A stretch of DNA of 34,348 nt from Chromohalobacter canadensis (GCF_029544075.1 NZ_JAJQJH010000022.1:1-34348); one strand, 5' to 3'. Counted from the stretch's first letter, positions 1-9,381 are shown. Notes: a model not told the origin generated them from the sequence alone. Program-made: numbers and translations.

Positions 1-74
1 GGTCGTTAGCTCAGTGGTAGAGCAGTTGGCTTTTAACCAATTGGTCGTAGGTTCGAATCCTACACGACCCACCA
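1..74 (+). tRNA. tRNA-Lys (anticodon UUU), copy 1, first base missing
   Basis: Cloverleaf reads directly: 7-bp acceptor stem (GGGTCGT with ACGACCC), D arm GCTC/GAGC, anticodon loop CTTTTAA with anticodon TTT, T arm GTAGG-TTCGAAT-CCTAC, encoded CCA end at 72-74. The first G of the acceptor stem falls just before the window, as the two later identical copies show. First of three tandem identical copies. Confidence 0.97.
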
Positions 75-130
75 TTGGCAAGCGTCATTGAATGGCGTGG
101 TGCGATGATACGTTTCGAAGACCCGGCGGC

Positions 131-205
131 GGGTCGTTAGCTCAGTGGTAGAGCAGTTGGCTTTTAACCAATTGGTCGTAGGTTCGAATCCTACACGACC
201 CACCA
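131..205 (+). tRNA. tRNA-Lys (anticodon UUU), copy 2
   Basis: Identical in sequence to the copies at 1-74 and 240-314. It is 75 nt including the encoded CCA. The D loop is one base shorter than in E. coli tRNA-Lys as I recall it. Spacers on either side (75-130 and 206-239) differ in sequence, and no promoter or terminator is visible in them, so all three copies probably share one precursor transcript. Confidence 0.98.
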
Positions 206-239
206 TTGCCGCCGACAACTGTCTGAATGGACAGATTAT

Positions 240-314
240 GGGTCGTTAGCTCAGTGGTAGAGCAGTTGGCTTTTAACCAATTGGTCGTAGGTTCGAATCC
301 TACACGACCCACCA
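240..314 (+). tRNA. tRNA-Lys (anticodon UUU), copy 3
   Basis: Third identical copy, 75 nt with encoded CCA at 312-314. It is followed after 6 nt by a strong intrinsic terminator (321-347), marking the end of the tRNA transcription unit. Confidence 0.98.
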
Positions 315-320
315 GCATTC

Positions 321-347
321 AACCCCGTCTCGCATGAGGCGGGGTTT
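321..347 (+). terminator. Rho-independent terminator of the tRNA-Lys array
   Basis: An 11-bp stem (AACCCCGTCTC with GAGGCGGGGTT, one G-T pair) closes a GCAT loop, and a T run follows on the 3' arm. It ends the tRNA-Lys transcript ahead of nadA. Confidence 0.93.
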
Positions 348-519
348 TTGCGTTCTGGGCGCTATGCGGCGGTGACGATATTCGTGCGAGCATGATGCTG
401 GCATGCCTGCGTCGACGGGCAGTATCATGACATCGGGTGCGATGTGTCCGCGAAGAGATCGCGGCGCGACGCTTCTCGTTATGCAGGGGGATCCCCTGCC
501 AGTCACAGTGGTAGACACG

Positions 520-1551
520 ATGACGATCATGACACCGAAAGCGCCTGAGGCAGCCTCGTCGCTGGTCCGTGCGTACTGCCCGGACGCGACGACTGAACAG
601 GCACGTGCGCAAACCGAAACGATCAAGCGTTTGCTGAGCGAGCGTAATGCCACCTTGGTGGCGCATTACTACACCGACGATGCCATTCAGCAACTGGCCG
701 AGGAAAGCGGCGGTTGTGTGGCTGATTCCCTGGAGATGGCGCGCTTCGGCGCCCGGCACTCGGCCACGACCTTGGTGGTGGCAGGGGTCCGCTTCATGGG
801 CGAGACCGCCAAGATCCTGTCCCCCGAAAAGCACGTGTTGATGCCCACGCTGGAAGCGACTTGCTCGCTGGACGAGGGCTGTCCGGCGGATGAGTTCGCG
901 GCCTTCTGCGATGCGCATCCCGACCGCACGGTCGTGGTTTATGCCAATACCTCGGCGGCGGTCAAGGCGCGCGCGGATTGGGTGGTGACTTCATCGATCG
1001 CGATCGAGGTGATCGAGCACCTCCAGGCCCGCGGTGAAAAGATCCTGTGGGCGCCGGATAAGCACCTGGGGCGCTATATCCGCGAGCGTACTGGTGCCGA
1101 CATGCTGCTCTGGGATGGCGCCTGCATCGTGCACGAGGAGTTCAAGGCCCAGGGCGTGCTGGATCTCAAGAAGGTTTATCCCGACGCTGCCTTGCTGGTG
1201 CACCCCGAGTCGCCGATGGGGGTGGTCGAACTGGCCGACGTGGTGGGTTCGACCTCGCAGTTGATCAAGGCCGCGCGCGAACTCGACCAGCAACGCCTGA
1301 TCGTGGCCACCGACCGCGGTATTTTCTACAAGATGCAGCAGGCGGTGCCGGACAAGACGCTGCTCGAGGCGCCCACGGCGGGCAACGGCGCGACTTGTCG
1401 GAGTTGCGCGCACTGCCCGTGGATGGCAATGAATGACCTGGATCGCCTTGAGCGCGCCCTCAGCGAAGGCGGTGGCGAGATTCACATCGAGGCGGCGTTG
1501 CGTCAGCGAGCTCTCAAACCCCTGGAACGGATGCTGGCGTTCGGCCGCTGA
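520..1551 (+). CDS. nadA: Quinolinate synthase NadA
   Basis: Condenses iminoaspartate with dihydroxyacetone phosphate to quinolinate, the second step of de novo NAD synthesis, using a [4Fe-4S] cluster. From the ATG at 520 the product is 343 residues, close to the roughly 347 of E. coli NadA. The three cluster cysteines fall in conserved contexts: C115 (CSLDEGC), C202 (GACIVHEEF) and C299 in the CRSCAHC motif at 293-299. Other family signatures are VAHYYTD near 47, [12 protein letters not shown] near 89 and [12 protein letters not shown] near 263. The frame is open upstream to an ATG at 403, but those residues do not resemble the family. No strong ribosome-binding site marks the start, so the ATG at 529 is also possible. 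It converges on nadC, the next enzyme of the pathway, with a 45-nt gap holding no visible terminator. Confidence 0.96.
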   Translation: MTIMTPKAPEAASSLVRAYCPDATTEQARAQTETIKRLLSERNATLVAHYYTDDAIQQLAEESGGCVADSLEMARFGARHSATTLVVAGVRFMGETAKILSPEKHVLMPTLEATCSLDEGCPADEFAAFCDAHPDRTVVVYANTSAAVKARADWVVTSSIAIEVIEHLQARGEKILWAPDKHLGRYIRERTGADMLLWDGACIVHEEFKAQGVLDLKKVYPDAALLVHPESPMGVVELADVVGSTSQLIKAARELDQQRLIVATDRGIFYKMQQAVPDKTLLEAPTAGNGATCRSCAHCPWMAMNDLDRLERALSEGGGEIHIEAALRQRALKPLERMLAFGR

Positions 1552-1596
1552 CTGGCGCTCGGCTGCTGAACAGTGGCAACGGCCGCGTGAGTATCG

Positions 1597-2451
1597 TCAC
1601 AGCGTTTCGGTACGCACGACGCGCATCGATAGGTCGACGGCTTTGACGTCCTTGGTCAACGCACCGATGGAGATGCAGTCGACTCCGGTGTCGGCGATAT
1701 CGCGCAGGGTTGCCTCGCTGACATTGCCGGAGGCTTCCAGGCGGCTGCGCCCGGCCGTGCGTGTGACCGCCTCGCGCAGCGTCTCGAGATCGAAGTTGTC
1801 GAGCATGATGGTGTCCGCGCCTGCGGAGAGTGCGGCGTCGAGCTCGTCGAGCGTTTCTACTTCTACTTCTACCGGCAGGTCACTGGCGATACGGCGCGCG
1901 GCGGTGACGGCTTTAGCAATGCCGCCGCAGGCGGCGATATGGTTTTCCTTGATCAGGAAGGCGTCGTGTAGCCCGAGGCGGTGGTTGTGGCCGCCGCCAC
2001 AGGTGACGGCATATTTCTGCGCCAAGCGCAGGCCGGGTAGGGTCTTGCGAGTATCCAGCAGTGCCACGCCGGTGTCGGCTACTCGTGCCCTGTAATCGCG
2101 CGTGCGCGTTGCCGTACCCGAGAGTGTCTGCAGCAGGTTCAGGGCTGCGCGCTCACCGGTCATCAGACTGCGGGCGGGGCCTTCCAGTTCGAGAAAGGTC
2201 TCCTCGGGAGCTAGCGCATCGCCATCGGCGGCATGCCAATGGAGCTTGACGCTCGGATCGAGGCGCCGATAAAGCTCGTCGACCCATGCCACTCCGCACA
2301 GCACCGCTTCCTCGCGAGCCACGACGCGTGCCCAGGCCCATTGTTTGGCGGGGATCAGCTGCGCGGTGATGTCGCCGGGGCCGACGTCTTCGGCCAGCAG
2401 GCGGGCGGCACTGGTGCGGATATCCTCCGCGAGAGCTTCGCGATATTGCAT
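1597..2451 (-). CDS. nadC: Nicotinate-nucleotide pyrophosphorylase (quinolinate phosphoribosyltransferase) NadC
   Basis: Converts quinolinate and PRPP to nicotinate mononucleotide, the step directly after NadA. The 284-residue product carries family signatures [12 protein letters not shown] (131-142), GGGHNHR (152-158), FLIKENH (165-171), an EVEVETLDE acidic strand near 195-203 and [15 protein letters not shown] near the C-terminus. A purine-rich AAGGAAGG lies 9 nt before the ATG. A sigma70-type promoter is visible at 2488-2517. It is divergent from ampD, an arrangement also found in E. coli, but unlike E. coli it also faces nadA tail to tail. Confidence 0.96.
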   Translation of the reverse strand: MQYREALAEDIRTSAARLLAEDVGPGDITAQLIPAKQWAWARVVAREEAVLCGVAWVDELYRRLDPSVKLHWHAADGDALAPEETFLELEGPARSLMTGERAALNLLQTLSGTATRTRDYRARVADTGVALLDTRKTLPGLRLAQKYAVTCGGGHNHRLGLHDAFLIKENHIAACGGIAKAVTAARRIASDLPVEVEVETLDELDAALSAGADTIMLDNFDLETLREAVTRTAGRSRLEASGNVSEATLRDIADTGVDCISIGALTKDVKAVDLSMRVVRTETL

Positions 2452-2487
2452 GTCGGGCGCCTTCCTTTGATATGCGACAATAGGGAC

Positions 2488-2517
2488 ATTATATCGGGAT
2501 CATGGCGATTCGGTCAG
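2488..2517 (-). promoter_or_regulatory. Sigma70-type promoter of nadC
   Basis: On the minus strand a perfect TATAAT (2493-2488) sits 18 nt after CTGACC (2517-2512, four of six matches to TTGACA). Transcription would begin near 2481, giving a leader of about 30 nt before the nadC ATG. Confidence 0.65.
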
Positions 2518-2545
2518 GGGTATGCTGGTCATCCGGGCGCGTCCC

Positions 2546-2598
2546 GCAAAGTATGTCGTGAGAAGTACGTTTCGAGAAGTACGTCCCGAAAAGATAGG
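2546..2598 (+). repeat. 14-bp-period tandem repeat in the ampD leader
   Basis: GAGAAGTACGT occurs exactly at 2560-2570 and 2574-2584. A diverged copy GCAAAGTATGT is at 2546-2556 (8 of 11 matches), and a weaker fourth unit at 2588-2598 overlaps the ampD ribosome-binding site. All units keep a 14-bp period. The region lies between the divergent nadC and ampD genes. Confidence 0.7.
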
Positions 2599-2605
2599 AG
2601 CAGGC

Positions 2606-3181
2606 ATGCAGGTCGACAATCATTGGCTCACCACTGCGCGACACGTTGTCTCCCCCAATCATAACGCACGCCCCGAGGGGGAGGTGTCGGCATTGGTGCT
2701 GCATGCAATCAGTCTGCCGCCGGGGGACTTTGGTGGTGAGGCCATCGAGCGTTTGTTCACTAATCGTCTCGACCCCGTCGCGCATCCCTACTTTGCCACG
2801 ATTCACGCCTTGCGGGTCTCGGCCCATGTACTGATTCGTCGCGACGGCGAAGCGGTGCAGTTCGTGGGGTTCGACCGGCGCGCCTGGCATGCCGGTCGCT
2901 CGCGCTGGTGGGATGGCCAGCGTGAGCGCCGTGAACTCAACGACTTCAGTATCGGTATCGAGCTGGAAGGCGACGATATTCATGCCTATCGCGATGCACA
3001 GTATCGCTGTCTGGTGCGCGTATTTACTGCCTTGCGAGCACAATATCCTGCCTTGAGTGTCGAGCGGATGACCAGTCACGCGCATATTGCGCCGTTGCGC
3101 AAGACCGACCCCGGCCCGGCCTTTGACTGGGCCTATTTTCGTCGTTGTCTAGAGGAGGCGGTGGACCCAGCGTCCTGCTGA
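2606..3181 (+). CDS. ampD: 1,6-anhydro-N-acetylmuramyl-L-alanine amidase AmpD
   Basis: Cytoplasmic zinc amidase of peptidoglycan recycling that cleaves the stem peptide from anhydromuramyl peptides. In enterobacteria its loss derepresses AmpR-controlled beta-lactamase. The ATG at 2606 is chosen because ATAGGAG at 2594-2600 precedes it and the 191-residue product then matches the family from its N-terminus (VVSPNHNARP). By comparison with E. coli AmpD the zinc ligands are H33 (VLHAISLPPG), H158 (TSHAHIAP) and D168 (RKTDPGPAFDW), with E119 in SIGIELEG as a likely catalytic residue. The frame is open upstream to 2522 through the 14-bp repeats, which argues against that longer start. No ampE follows; aceE is the next gene. 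Confidence 0.95.
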   Translation: MQVDNHWLTTARHVVSPNHNARPEGEVSALVLHAISLPPGDFGGEAIERLFTNRLDPVAHPYFATIHALRVSAHVLIRRDGEAVQFVGFDRRAWHAGRSRWWDGQRERRELNDFSIGIELEGDDIHAYRDAQYRCLVRVFTALRAQYPALSVERMTSHAHIAPLRKTDPGPAFDWAYFRRCLEEAVDPASC

Positions 3182-3493
3182 ACTGCATGCGTGTAAATTC
3201 ACTACATCGTGTAAGACTTTGTTGTACCCCTGCGATATCTCCTAAGCGGGCATGGTCAATAAGTATTTTGCAAGTCGCTTGCGGCCTATCGAATTGGCAG
3301 CAGACGGCGTTTGCGGTATCGTCGTGCCCTGAATTCGTGCGTCTTGCACGCCCCGCTGTAAGGAAGTTACAGAAAGTTTTCTCGGAGACACGACCCAAAG
3401 AAGGTCGCGCCCGCACTGAAGAGCGCCACAGGCCCCATCGCGATGCGTAGACGGGCCATGACCGACATACAATCTTCATTCGGAGAGACGTCT
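3182..3493 (+). other. 312-nt aceE leader with short inverted repeats, no gene seen
   Basis: No credible coding sequence lies here. Three short inverted repeats are visible: GCAAG-TCG-CTTGC at 3270-3282, CGTGC-GTCTT-GCACG at 3336-3350 and CTGTAA-GGAAG-TTACAG at 3356-3372. I found no site resembling the enterobacterial PdhR operator. The aceE promoter is presumably in this stretch, but I cannot place it with confidence. Confidence 0.5.
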
Positions 3494-6184
3494 ATGAGTC
3501 TGGAGGCAAGAAACGATCTCGATCCGATCGAAACCACGGAATGGCTGGATTCCTTGGCCTCGGTCATCGAGCATGAGGGCGAAGAGCGCGCTCGGTATAT
3601 CATGAGCCGCTTGGCGGATCGTCTGCGTCGCGATGGCTCTTCACCCCCCTTTTCCGGGACCACGCCGCATCGCAATACCATTCCGGTGCATCGTGAAGCT
3701 AAGATGCCCGGCGACATGTTCATCGAGCGCAAGATTCGCTCGGCCATCCGCTGGAACGCGATGGTGCAGGTGCTACGCGCCAACAAGAAGCACAAGGGCC
3801 TGGGCGGTCATATCGCCAGTTATCAGTCCAGTGCGACCTTGTACGAAGTGGGTTTCAACCACTTCTTCCGCGCAGACAATGGCGACCATAAGGGCGACCT
3901 GCTATATATCCAGGGGCACGTCACGCCGGGCATCTATGCGCGTTCGTTCCTGGAAGGCCGTCTGACGCAGGAGCAGATGGATAACTTCCGCCAGGAAGTC
4001 GATGGCGAAGCGCTGCCGTCCTATCCGCACCCGTACCTGATGCCGGATTACTGGCAGTTCCCGACCGTCTCCATGGGATTGGGGCCGATCCAGGCGATTT
4101 ATCAGGCCCACGTGATGAAGTACCTGCATTCGCGTGAGCTCGAAGATATGAAGGACCGTAAGGTCTGGGCCTTCCTCGGTGACGGTGAGTGCGATGAGCC
4201 GGAATCGCTGGGTGCGCTGCATTTGGCCAGCCGCGAGAAGCTCGATAACCTGATCTTCGTCATCAACTGCAACTTGCAGCGTCTCGACGGGCCGGTACGC
4301 GGCAACTCGCGCGTCATCGATGAGCTCGAAGGTGTCTTCCGCGGTGCTGGTTGGAACGTGATCAAGGTCGTCTGGGGCGGTCAGTGGGACCCGCTGTTCG
4401 AACAGGACACCAAGGGCATGCTGCAAAAGCGCATGGACGAGGCGGTCGACGGCGAGTACCAAAACTACAAAGCCCAGGGCGGTAAGTACACCCGCGAGCA
4501 TTTCTTCGGCAAATACGATGAAACGGCGGAGATGGTCAAGGACTACTCCGACGAGCAGATCTTCCGTCTCAATCGTGGCGGTCACGATCCGCAGAAGGTC
4601 TACGCGGCCTACCATGAAGCGGTCAACAACGCCGACAATCGTCCCACCGTAATCTTGGCGCATACCGTCAAGGGCTATGGCATGGGCGGCGGCAGTGGCG
4701 AAGCCGACATGGAAGCTCACCAGATCAAGTCGATGGATACCGAAGCTCTCAAGACGTTTCGCGATCGTTTCGGCGTGCCGATCTCTGATGAGCAGATCGA
4801 AAGCGGTGACATCCCGTACTACAAGCCTGACGACGACACTCCGGAGATGAAGTATCTGCATCTCCAGCGTGAAAAGCTCGGCGGCTTCTTGCCGGCGCGC
4901 AAGAACGACTTCGAGGCACTCGAGATCCCCGGACTCGACGATAAGATGTTCGCTAGCCAGCTCAAGGGCTCCGGCGACCGCGAAGTCTCCAGCACGATGT
5001 CCTTCGTGCGCGTGCTCAATGGCTTGGTCAAGAACAAGCAGCTCGGCTCGCGTGTAGTGCCGATCATTCCCGACGAGGCGCGCACGTTCGGGATGGAAGG
5101 CATGTTCCGTCAGCTCGGCATCTACGCCGCCGAAGGCCAGAAATACGAGCCGACGGATGCCGGCCAGATCATGTACTACCGGGAGGACCAGAAGGGCCAG
5201 ATCCTTGAGGAAGGCATCACCGAAGCCGGTTCCATCTCCGCGTGGATCGCGGCGGCGACGGCGTATGCCAACCACCATCTACCGCTGATTCCGTTCTACG
5301 TTTATTACTCGATGTTCGGCTTTCAGCGCGTCGGTGATCTGGTCTGGGCCGCTGGCGACCTGCAGGCGCGTGGTTTCATGATCGGCGGCACTGCTGGACG
5401 TACGACCATCAATGGCGAGGGCCTGCAGCACCAGGACGGCCACAGCCATATCTTGATGTCGACCGTGCCGTCGTGCCGTGCCTACGACCCGTGCTATGGC
5501 CACGAGGTCGCGGTGATCCTGCAAGATGGCCTGAAGCGCATGTTCCAGGACAAGGAAAACTGCTTCTACTATCTGACTGTGATGAACGAGAACTACCCGC
5601 ACCCGGAGATGCCGAAGGGTAGCGAGGAAGGCATCGTTCGCGGCATGTATCTGCTTCAGGAAGGCAAGAAGGACGGGCGCAAGAAGCAACCACGCGTGCA
5701 GCTCATGGGTAGCGGGACGATCCTGCGCGAAGTCGAAGCCGCCGCCGAGATGCTGGCGGAAGAGCACGACGTCGTCGCCGATGTGTGGAGTGTGACCAGC
5801 TTCAACGAACTGCGTCGCGAAGCGCTCGAGTACGACCGGCTGCAGTTCCTCGACTACGATGAAAAGCGTGAGCAGCCGTGGGTGTCACAGCAGCTGAAAG
5901 ATGTCGAGGGGCCGGTCATCGCCTCGACCGACTACATGAAGCTCTACGCTGATCAGATTCGTGCTTGGGTACCGAGTGACTTCCACGTGCTGGGGACCGA
6001 TGGTTTCGGGCGTTCCGACACGCGTGAAGCGCTGCGTCGTTTCTTCGAAGTCGACCGCTACTACGTCGCCATTCAGGCGCTGCGCGCGCTGGCCAACCGC
6101 GGTGAGATCGACGCCAAGGTCGTCCATGATGCCATGAAGAAATACGGTATCGACCCCGCCAAGCCCAGCCCGCTGGTGTCTTGA
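3494..6184 (+). CDS. aceE: Pyruvate dehydrogenase E1 component (homodimeric type) AceE
   Basis: Thiamine-diphosphate-dependent decarboxylase that oxidises pyruvate and transfers the acetyl group to lipoyl groups on AceF. The 896-residue product is near the 887 of E. coli and collinear with it along the whole length. The TPP/Mg motif runs from GDGE (229-232) to NCNLQ (258-262). Conserved active-site histidines are H106 (GGHIAS) and H142 (QGHVTPG). The C-terminal half has DEARTFGMEGMFRQ and the STDYMKLYADQIR/LGTDGFGRSD signatures. The ATG at 3494 follows CGGAGAG at 3481-3487, and homology starts at DLDPIETTEWLDS; the upstream in-frame ATG at 3443 adds unconserved residues. It is followed by aceF, but no pdhR precedes it and no lpd follows aceF. 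Confidence 0.98.
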   Translation: MSLEARNDLDPIETTEWLDSLASVIEHEGEERARYIMSRLADRLRRDGSSPPFSGTTPHRNTIPVHREAKMPGDMFIERKIRSAIRWNAMVQVLRANKKHKGLGGHIASYQSSATLYEVGFNHFFRADNGDHKGDLLYIQGHVTPGIYARSFLEGRLTQEQMDNFRQEVDGEALPSYPHPYLMPDYWQFPTVSMGLGPIQAIYQAHVMKYLHSRELEDMKDRKVWAFLGDGECDEPESLGALHLASREKLDNLIFVINCNLQRLDGPVRGNSRVIDELEGVFRGAGWNVIKVVWGGQWDPLFEQDTKGMLQKRMDEAVDGEYQNYKAQGGKYTREHFFGKYDETAEMVKDYSDEQIFRLNRGGHDPQKVYAAYHEAVNNADNRPTVILAHTVKGYGMGGGSGEADMEAHQIKSMDTEALKTFRDRFGVPISDEQIESGDIPYYKPDDDTPEMKYLHLQREKLGGFLPARKNDFEALEIPGLDDKMFASQLKGSGDREVSSTMSFVRVLNGLVKNKQLGSRVVPIIPDEARTFGMEGMFRQLGIYAAEGQKYEPTDAGQIMYYREDQKGQILEEGITEAGSISAWIAAATAYANHHLPLIPFYVYYSMFGFQRVGDLVWAAGDLQARGFMIGGTAGRTTINGEGLQHQDGHSHILMSTVPSCRAYDPCYGHEVAVILQDGLKRMFQDKENCFYYLTVMNENYPHPEMPKGSEEGIVRGMYLLQEGKKDGRKKQPRVQLMGSGTILREVEAAAEMLAEEHDVVADVWSVTSFNELRREALEYDRLQFLDYDEKREQPWVSQQLKDVEGPVIASTDYMKLYADQIRAWVPSDFHVLGTDGFGRSDTREALRRFFEVDRYYVAIQALRALANRGEIDAKVVHDAMKKYGIDPAKPSPLVS

Positions 6185-6190
6185 GCCCCG

Positions 6191-6251
6191 TTGATGTCTT
6201 GGACCGAAAGGTCCCATCAAGGTGCCGCCACCGCCTGAGTGTGGTGGCGGC
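6191..6251 (+). other. Two adjacent hairpins between aceE and aceF
   Basis: The first hairpin (6191-6220) pairs TTGATG with CATCAA and GGACC with GGTCC, capped by a GAAA loop, with a 4-nt bulge on the 5' side. The second (6224-6251) pairs GCCGCCACC with GGTGGCGGC over a 10-nt loop. Neither has a T run, so they are not standard intrinsic terminators. They may set the ratio of aceE to aceF mRNA or protect a processed 3' end. Confidence 0.7.
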
Positions 6252-6340
6252 CATGGCCAGATTGCCTGGTCTGGTCGCGTCAGCCGGTCGGTATCGAGGA
6301 CCGGAGCGATCAGGCCACCAGATTGGAAAGGAGCGCGACC

Positions 6341-8416
6341 TTGAGTAGCGAAATCATCAAAGTTCCCGATATCGGCGGTAGCGAAGGCGTCGAGATCATC
6401 GAGGTGGCGGTATCTGAGGGCGATGTCATCGCGCCCGAGGACACCATGATCACGCTGGAATCCGACAAGGCCAGCATGGATGTCCCTGCGCCCAAGGGCG
6501 GCAAGGTCGTCAAAGTGCTGGTCAAAGAAGGCGACAGCGTCTCCGAGGGCGACGATATTCTCGAGCTCGAAGCGGAAGGCGGTGGCGACGATGCGGGTGA
6601 CACGTCCTCGCAGGACGAGGATCAGTCACAGGACGAGAACGCCGAGAAGCAGGAAACGGCTGAGCCCGAAAAGGCGACACCGAAGAAGAAATCCACCGGT
6701 GGCGGCAAACGCACCGTCGAGATCAAGGTGCCGGATATCGGCGGCAGCGAAGGCGTCGAAATCATCGAGGTTCCGGTCAGTGAAGGCGATGAGGTCAGCG
6801 CAGAAGACTCGCTGATCACGCTGGAATCCGACAAGGCATCGATGGACGTGCCGAGCCCCTACAGTGGCAAGCTCGTCTCGCTGGCGGTCAAGGAGGGCGA
6901 CAGCGTCTCCGAAGGTGACCTGATCGGCAGCATGGAGATCGCCGGCGAAGGTGACGACGAAGACGACGATACCGACGAAGCGCCGGCGGAAGGCGACTCT
7001 GACAGTGCCGAGTCGGACGCGGACACTGAGGATCAAGACGCCGGCGAGGATACCGAAGAAGGCGGCGACGAGGGAGGCCGCAAGGAACTCCGCGTCCCGG
7101 ATATCGGTGGCAGCGAGAACGTGCCGATCATCGAATTGGCGATTAGCGAAGGCGACGAGATCGACGCGGAAGACACGCTGATCACGCTGGAATCCGACAA
7201 GGCCTCCATGGACGTGCCCAGCCCCTATAAGGGCAAGGTGGTCGAGGTCTCGGTCAAGGAAGGCGATAGCGTCTCCGAGGGCGACCTGATCGGCTATGTA
7301 GAAGTGGCTGGTAGCAAGAAGCCGGCCAAGAAAACCGATGCCGGTAAGAAGACCGACGCTAGCAAAGCGGACCAGAAGGCCGACTCCAGTCAGCAAACGT
7401 CTAGCGCTTCCAAGTCGACGCCGTCTACCAAGCAGTCCATGGGTGAGCCGAGTCCCGAGGCGCGTCACAAGCAAGGCGACGATAAAACGGCAGGTGCTCA
7501 TGTGCATGCCGGTCCGGCGGTGCGCATGCTGGCGCGCGAGCTGGGCGTCGACCTGGCCCAGGTCACGCCCACCGGGCCCAAGAGTCGTGTGCTGAAGGAA
7601 GACGTGCAGGGCTATGTCAAGAACGCCCTTCAGCAGCGTTCCAGCGGTGCCGAGAAGGGCGCGGCGCCGAGTGGCGGTGCGGGTATCCCGGCGGTGCCGG
7701 ACATCGACTTCAGCCAGTTCGGCGAGGTCGAGGAAAAGCCCATGGGTCGCCTGATGAAAGCCGGTGCGGCCAACCTGCATCGCAGCTGGCTCAACGTGCC
7801 GCACGTGACCCAGTTCGACGAAGCGGATATTACCGAGCTCGAAGCCTTCCGCAAGTCGATGAAGGACGAGGCCGCCAAGCAGGACACCAAGCTCACGCCG
7901 CTGCCGTTCATGATCAAGGCCTGCGCCTATGCCTTGCAGAAGTTCCCGCAGTTCAACGTCAGCCTGAAGAGCGACGGCGAAACGCTGGTGCAGAAGCACT
8001 ACGTGCACATCGGCATCGCCGTGGACACGCCGGACGGGTTGATGGTGCCGGTGATCCGCAACGCCGACCAGAAATCATTGATCGACCTGGCCAAGGAATC
8101 GGTCGAGCTGGCCGGCAAGGCGCAATCGAAAAAGCTCAAGCGCGAGGAGATGAGCGGTGGCTGCTTCACCATCTCCAGCCTGGGCTCCATCGGCGGGACT
8201 GCCTTCACGCCCATCGTCAACGCCCCGGAAGTCGCCATCCTCGGCGTTTCCAAGGCGCAGACGAAACCGGTGTGGGACGGCGCCGAGTTCGCACCGCGGT
8301 TGATGATGCCGCTGTCGTTGTCCTACGACCACCGGGCAGTCAACGGCGCCGACGCGGCTCGCTTCACGGCCTTTCTGGCCCAGGCGCTGAGTGATATTCG
8401 TCGCCTGCTGATGTGA
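6341..8416 (+). CDS. aceF: Pyruvate dehydrogenase E2 (dihydrolipoamide acetyltransferase) AceF, three lipoyl domains
   Basis: Core of the pyruvate dehydrogenase complex, which carries acetyl groups on lipoyl-lysine and transfers them to CoA. The start is a TTG at 6341, 7 nt after AAAGGAG (6327-6333). No ATG fits, and the protein then begins directly with the first lipoyl domain. The 691-residue product has three lipoyl domains (about 2-78, 125-200 and 248-323), each with ESDKASMDVP and lipoylated lysines K43, K165 and K287. A peripheral subunit-binding domain spans about 390-427. The acetyltransferase domain (about 460-691) has catalytic H664 in SYDHRAVNGAD. The first two inter-lipoyl linkers are strikingly rich in Asp and Glu (about 79-112 and 203-246), while the third is Lys/Ser/Ala-rich. 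A terminator follows the stop. Confidence 0.97.
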   Translation: MSSEIIKVPDIGGSEGVEIIEVAVSEGDVIAPEDTMITLESDKASMDVPAPKGGKVVKVLVKEGDSVSEGDDILELEAEGGGDDAGDTSSQDEDQSQDENAEKQETAEPEKATPKKKSTGGGKRTVEIKVPDIGGSEGVEIIEVPVSEGDEVSAEDSLITLESDKASMDVPSPYSGKLVSLAVKEGDSVSEGDLIGSMEIAGEGDDEDDDTDEAPAEGDSDSAESDADTEDQDAGEDTEEGGDEGGRKELRVPDIGGSENVPIIELAISEGDEIDAEDTLITLESDKASMDVPSPYKGKVVEVSVKEGDSVSEGDLIGYVEVAGSKKPAKKTDAGKKTDASKADQKADSSQQTSSASKSTPSTKQSMGEPSPEARHKQGDDKTAGAHVHAGPAVRMLARELGVDLAQVTPTGPKSRVLKEDVQGYVKNALQQRSSGAEKGAAPSGGAGIPAVPDIDFSQFGEVEEKPMGRLMKAGAANLHRSWLNVPHVTQFDEADITELEAFRKSMKDEAAKQDTKLTPLPFMIKACAYALQKFPQFNVSLKSDGETLVQKHYVHIGIAVDTPDGLMVPVIRNADQKSLIDLAKESVELAGKAQSKKLKREEMSGGCFTISSLGSIGGTAFTPIVNAPEVAILGVSKAQTKPVWDGAEFAPRLMMPLSLSYDHRAVNGADAARFTAFLAQALSDIRRLLM

Positions 8417-8441
8417 TCCAAGCGCGTTCACGACGCGACGT

Positions 8442-8469
8442 AAGCGGCCCTCTCGGGGGCCGCTTTTTT
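8442..8469 (+). terminator. Rho-independent terminator after aceF
   Basis: A 9-bp GC-rich stem (AAGCGGCCC with GGGCCGCTT, separated by TCTCGG) is followed by a run of T residues. It lies 25 nt after the aceF stop and closes the aceEF unit. Confidence 0.94.
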
Positions 8470-9366
<897 letters not shown>

Positions 9367-9381
9367 GTATCTGTTCCTACC

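Noticed and set aside
1-347. Integration site or genomic island at the tRNA-Lys array
   Set aside because: No integrase and no repeated tRNA 3' fragment elsewhere in the window. The downstream genes are core metabolism.
2541-2600. CRISPR-like array ahead of ampD
   Set aside because: Units are only 11-14 bp with no unique spacers and no cas genes in the window.
3902-5278. 458-codon open frame antisense to aceE
   Set aside because: It lies wholly inside the strongly conserved aceE frame and its translation has no recognisable family or plausible ribosome-binding site. Long antisense frames are common in GC-rich genes.
6626-8008. 460-codon open frame antisense to aceF
   Set aside because: It mirrors the repeated lipoyl domains and so looks internally repetitive. 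It is a shadow of aceF, not a gene.
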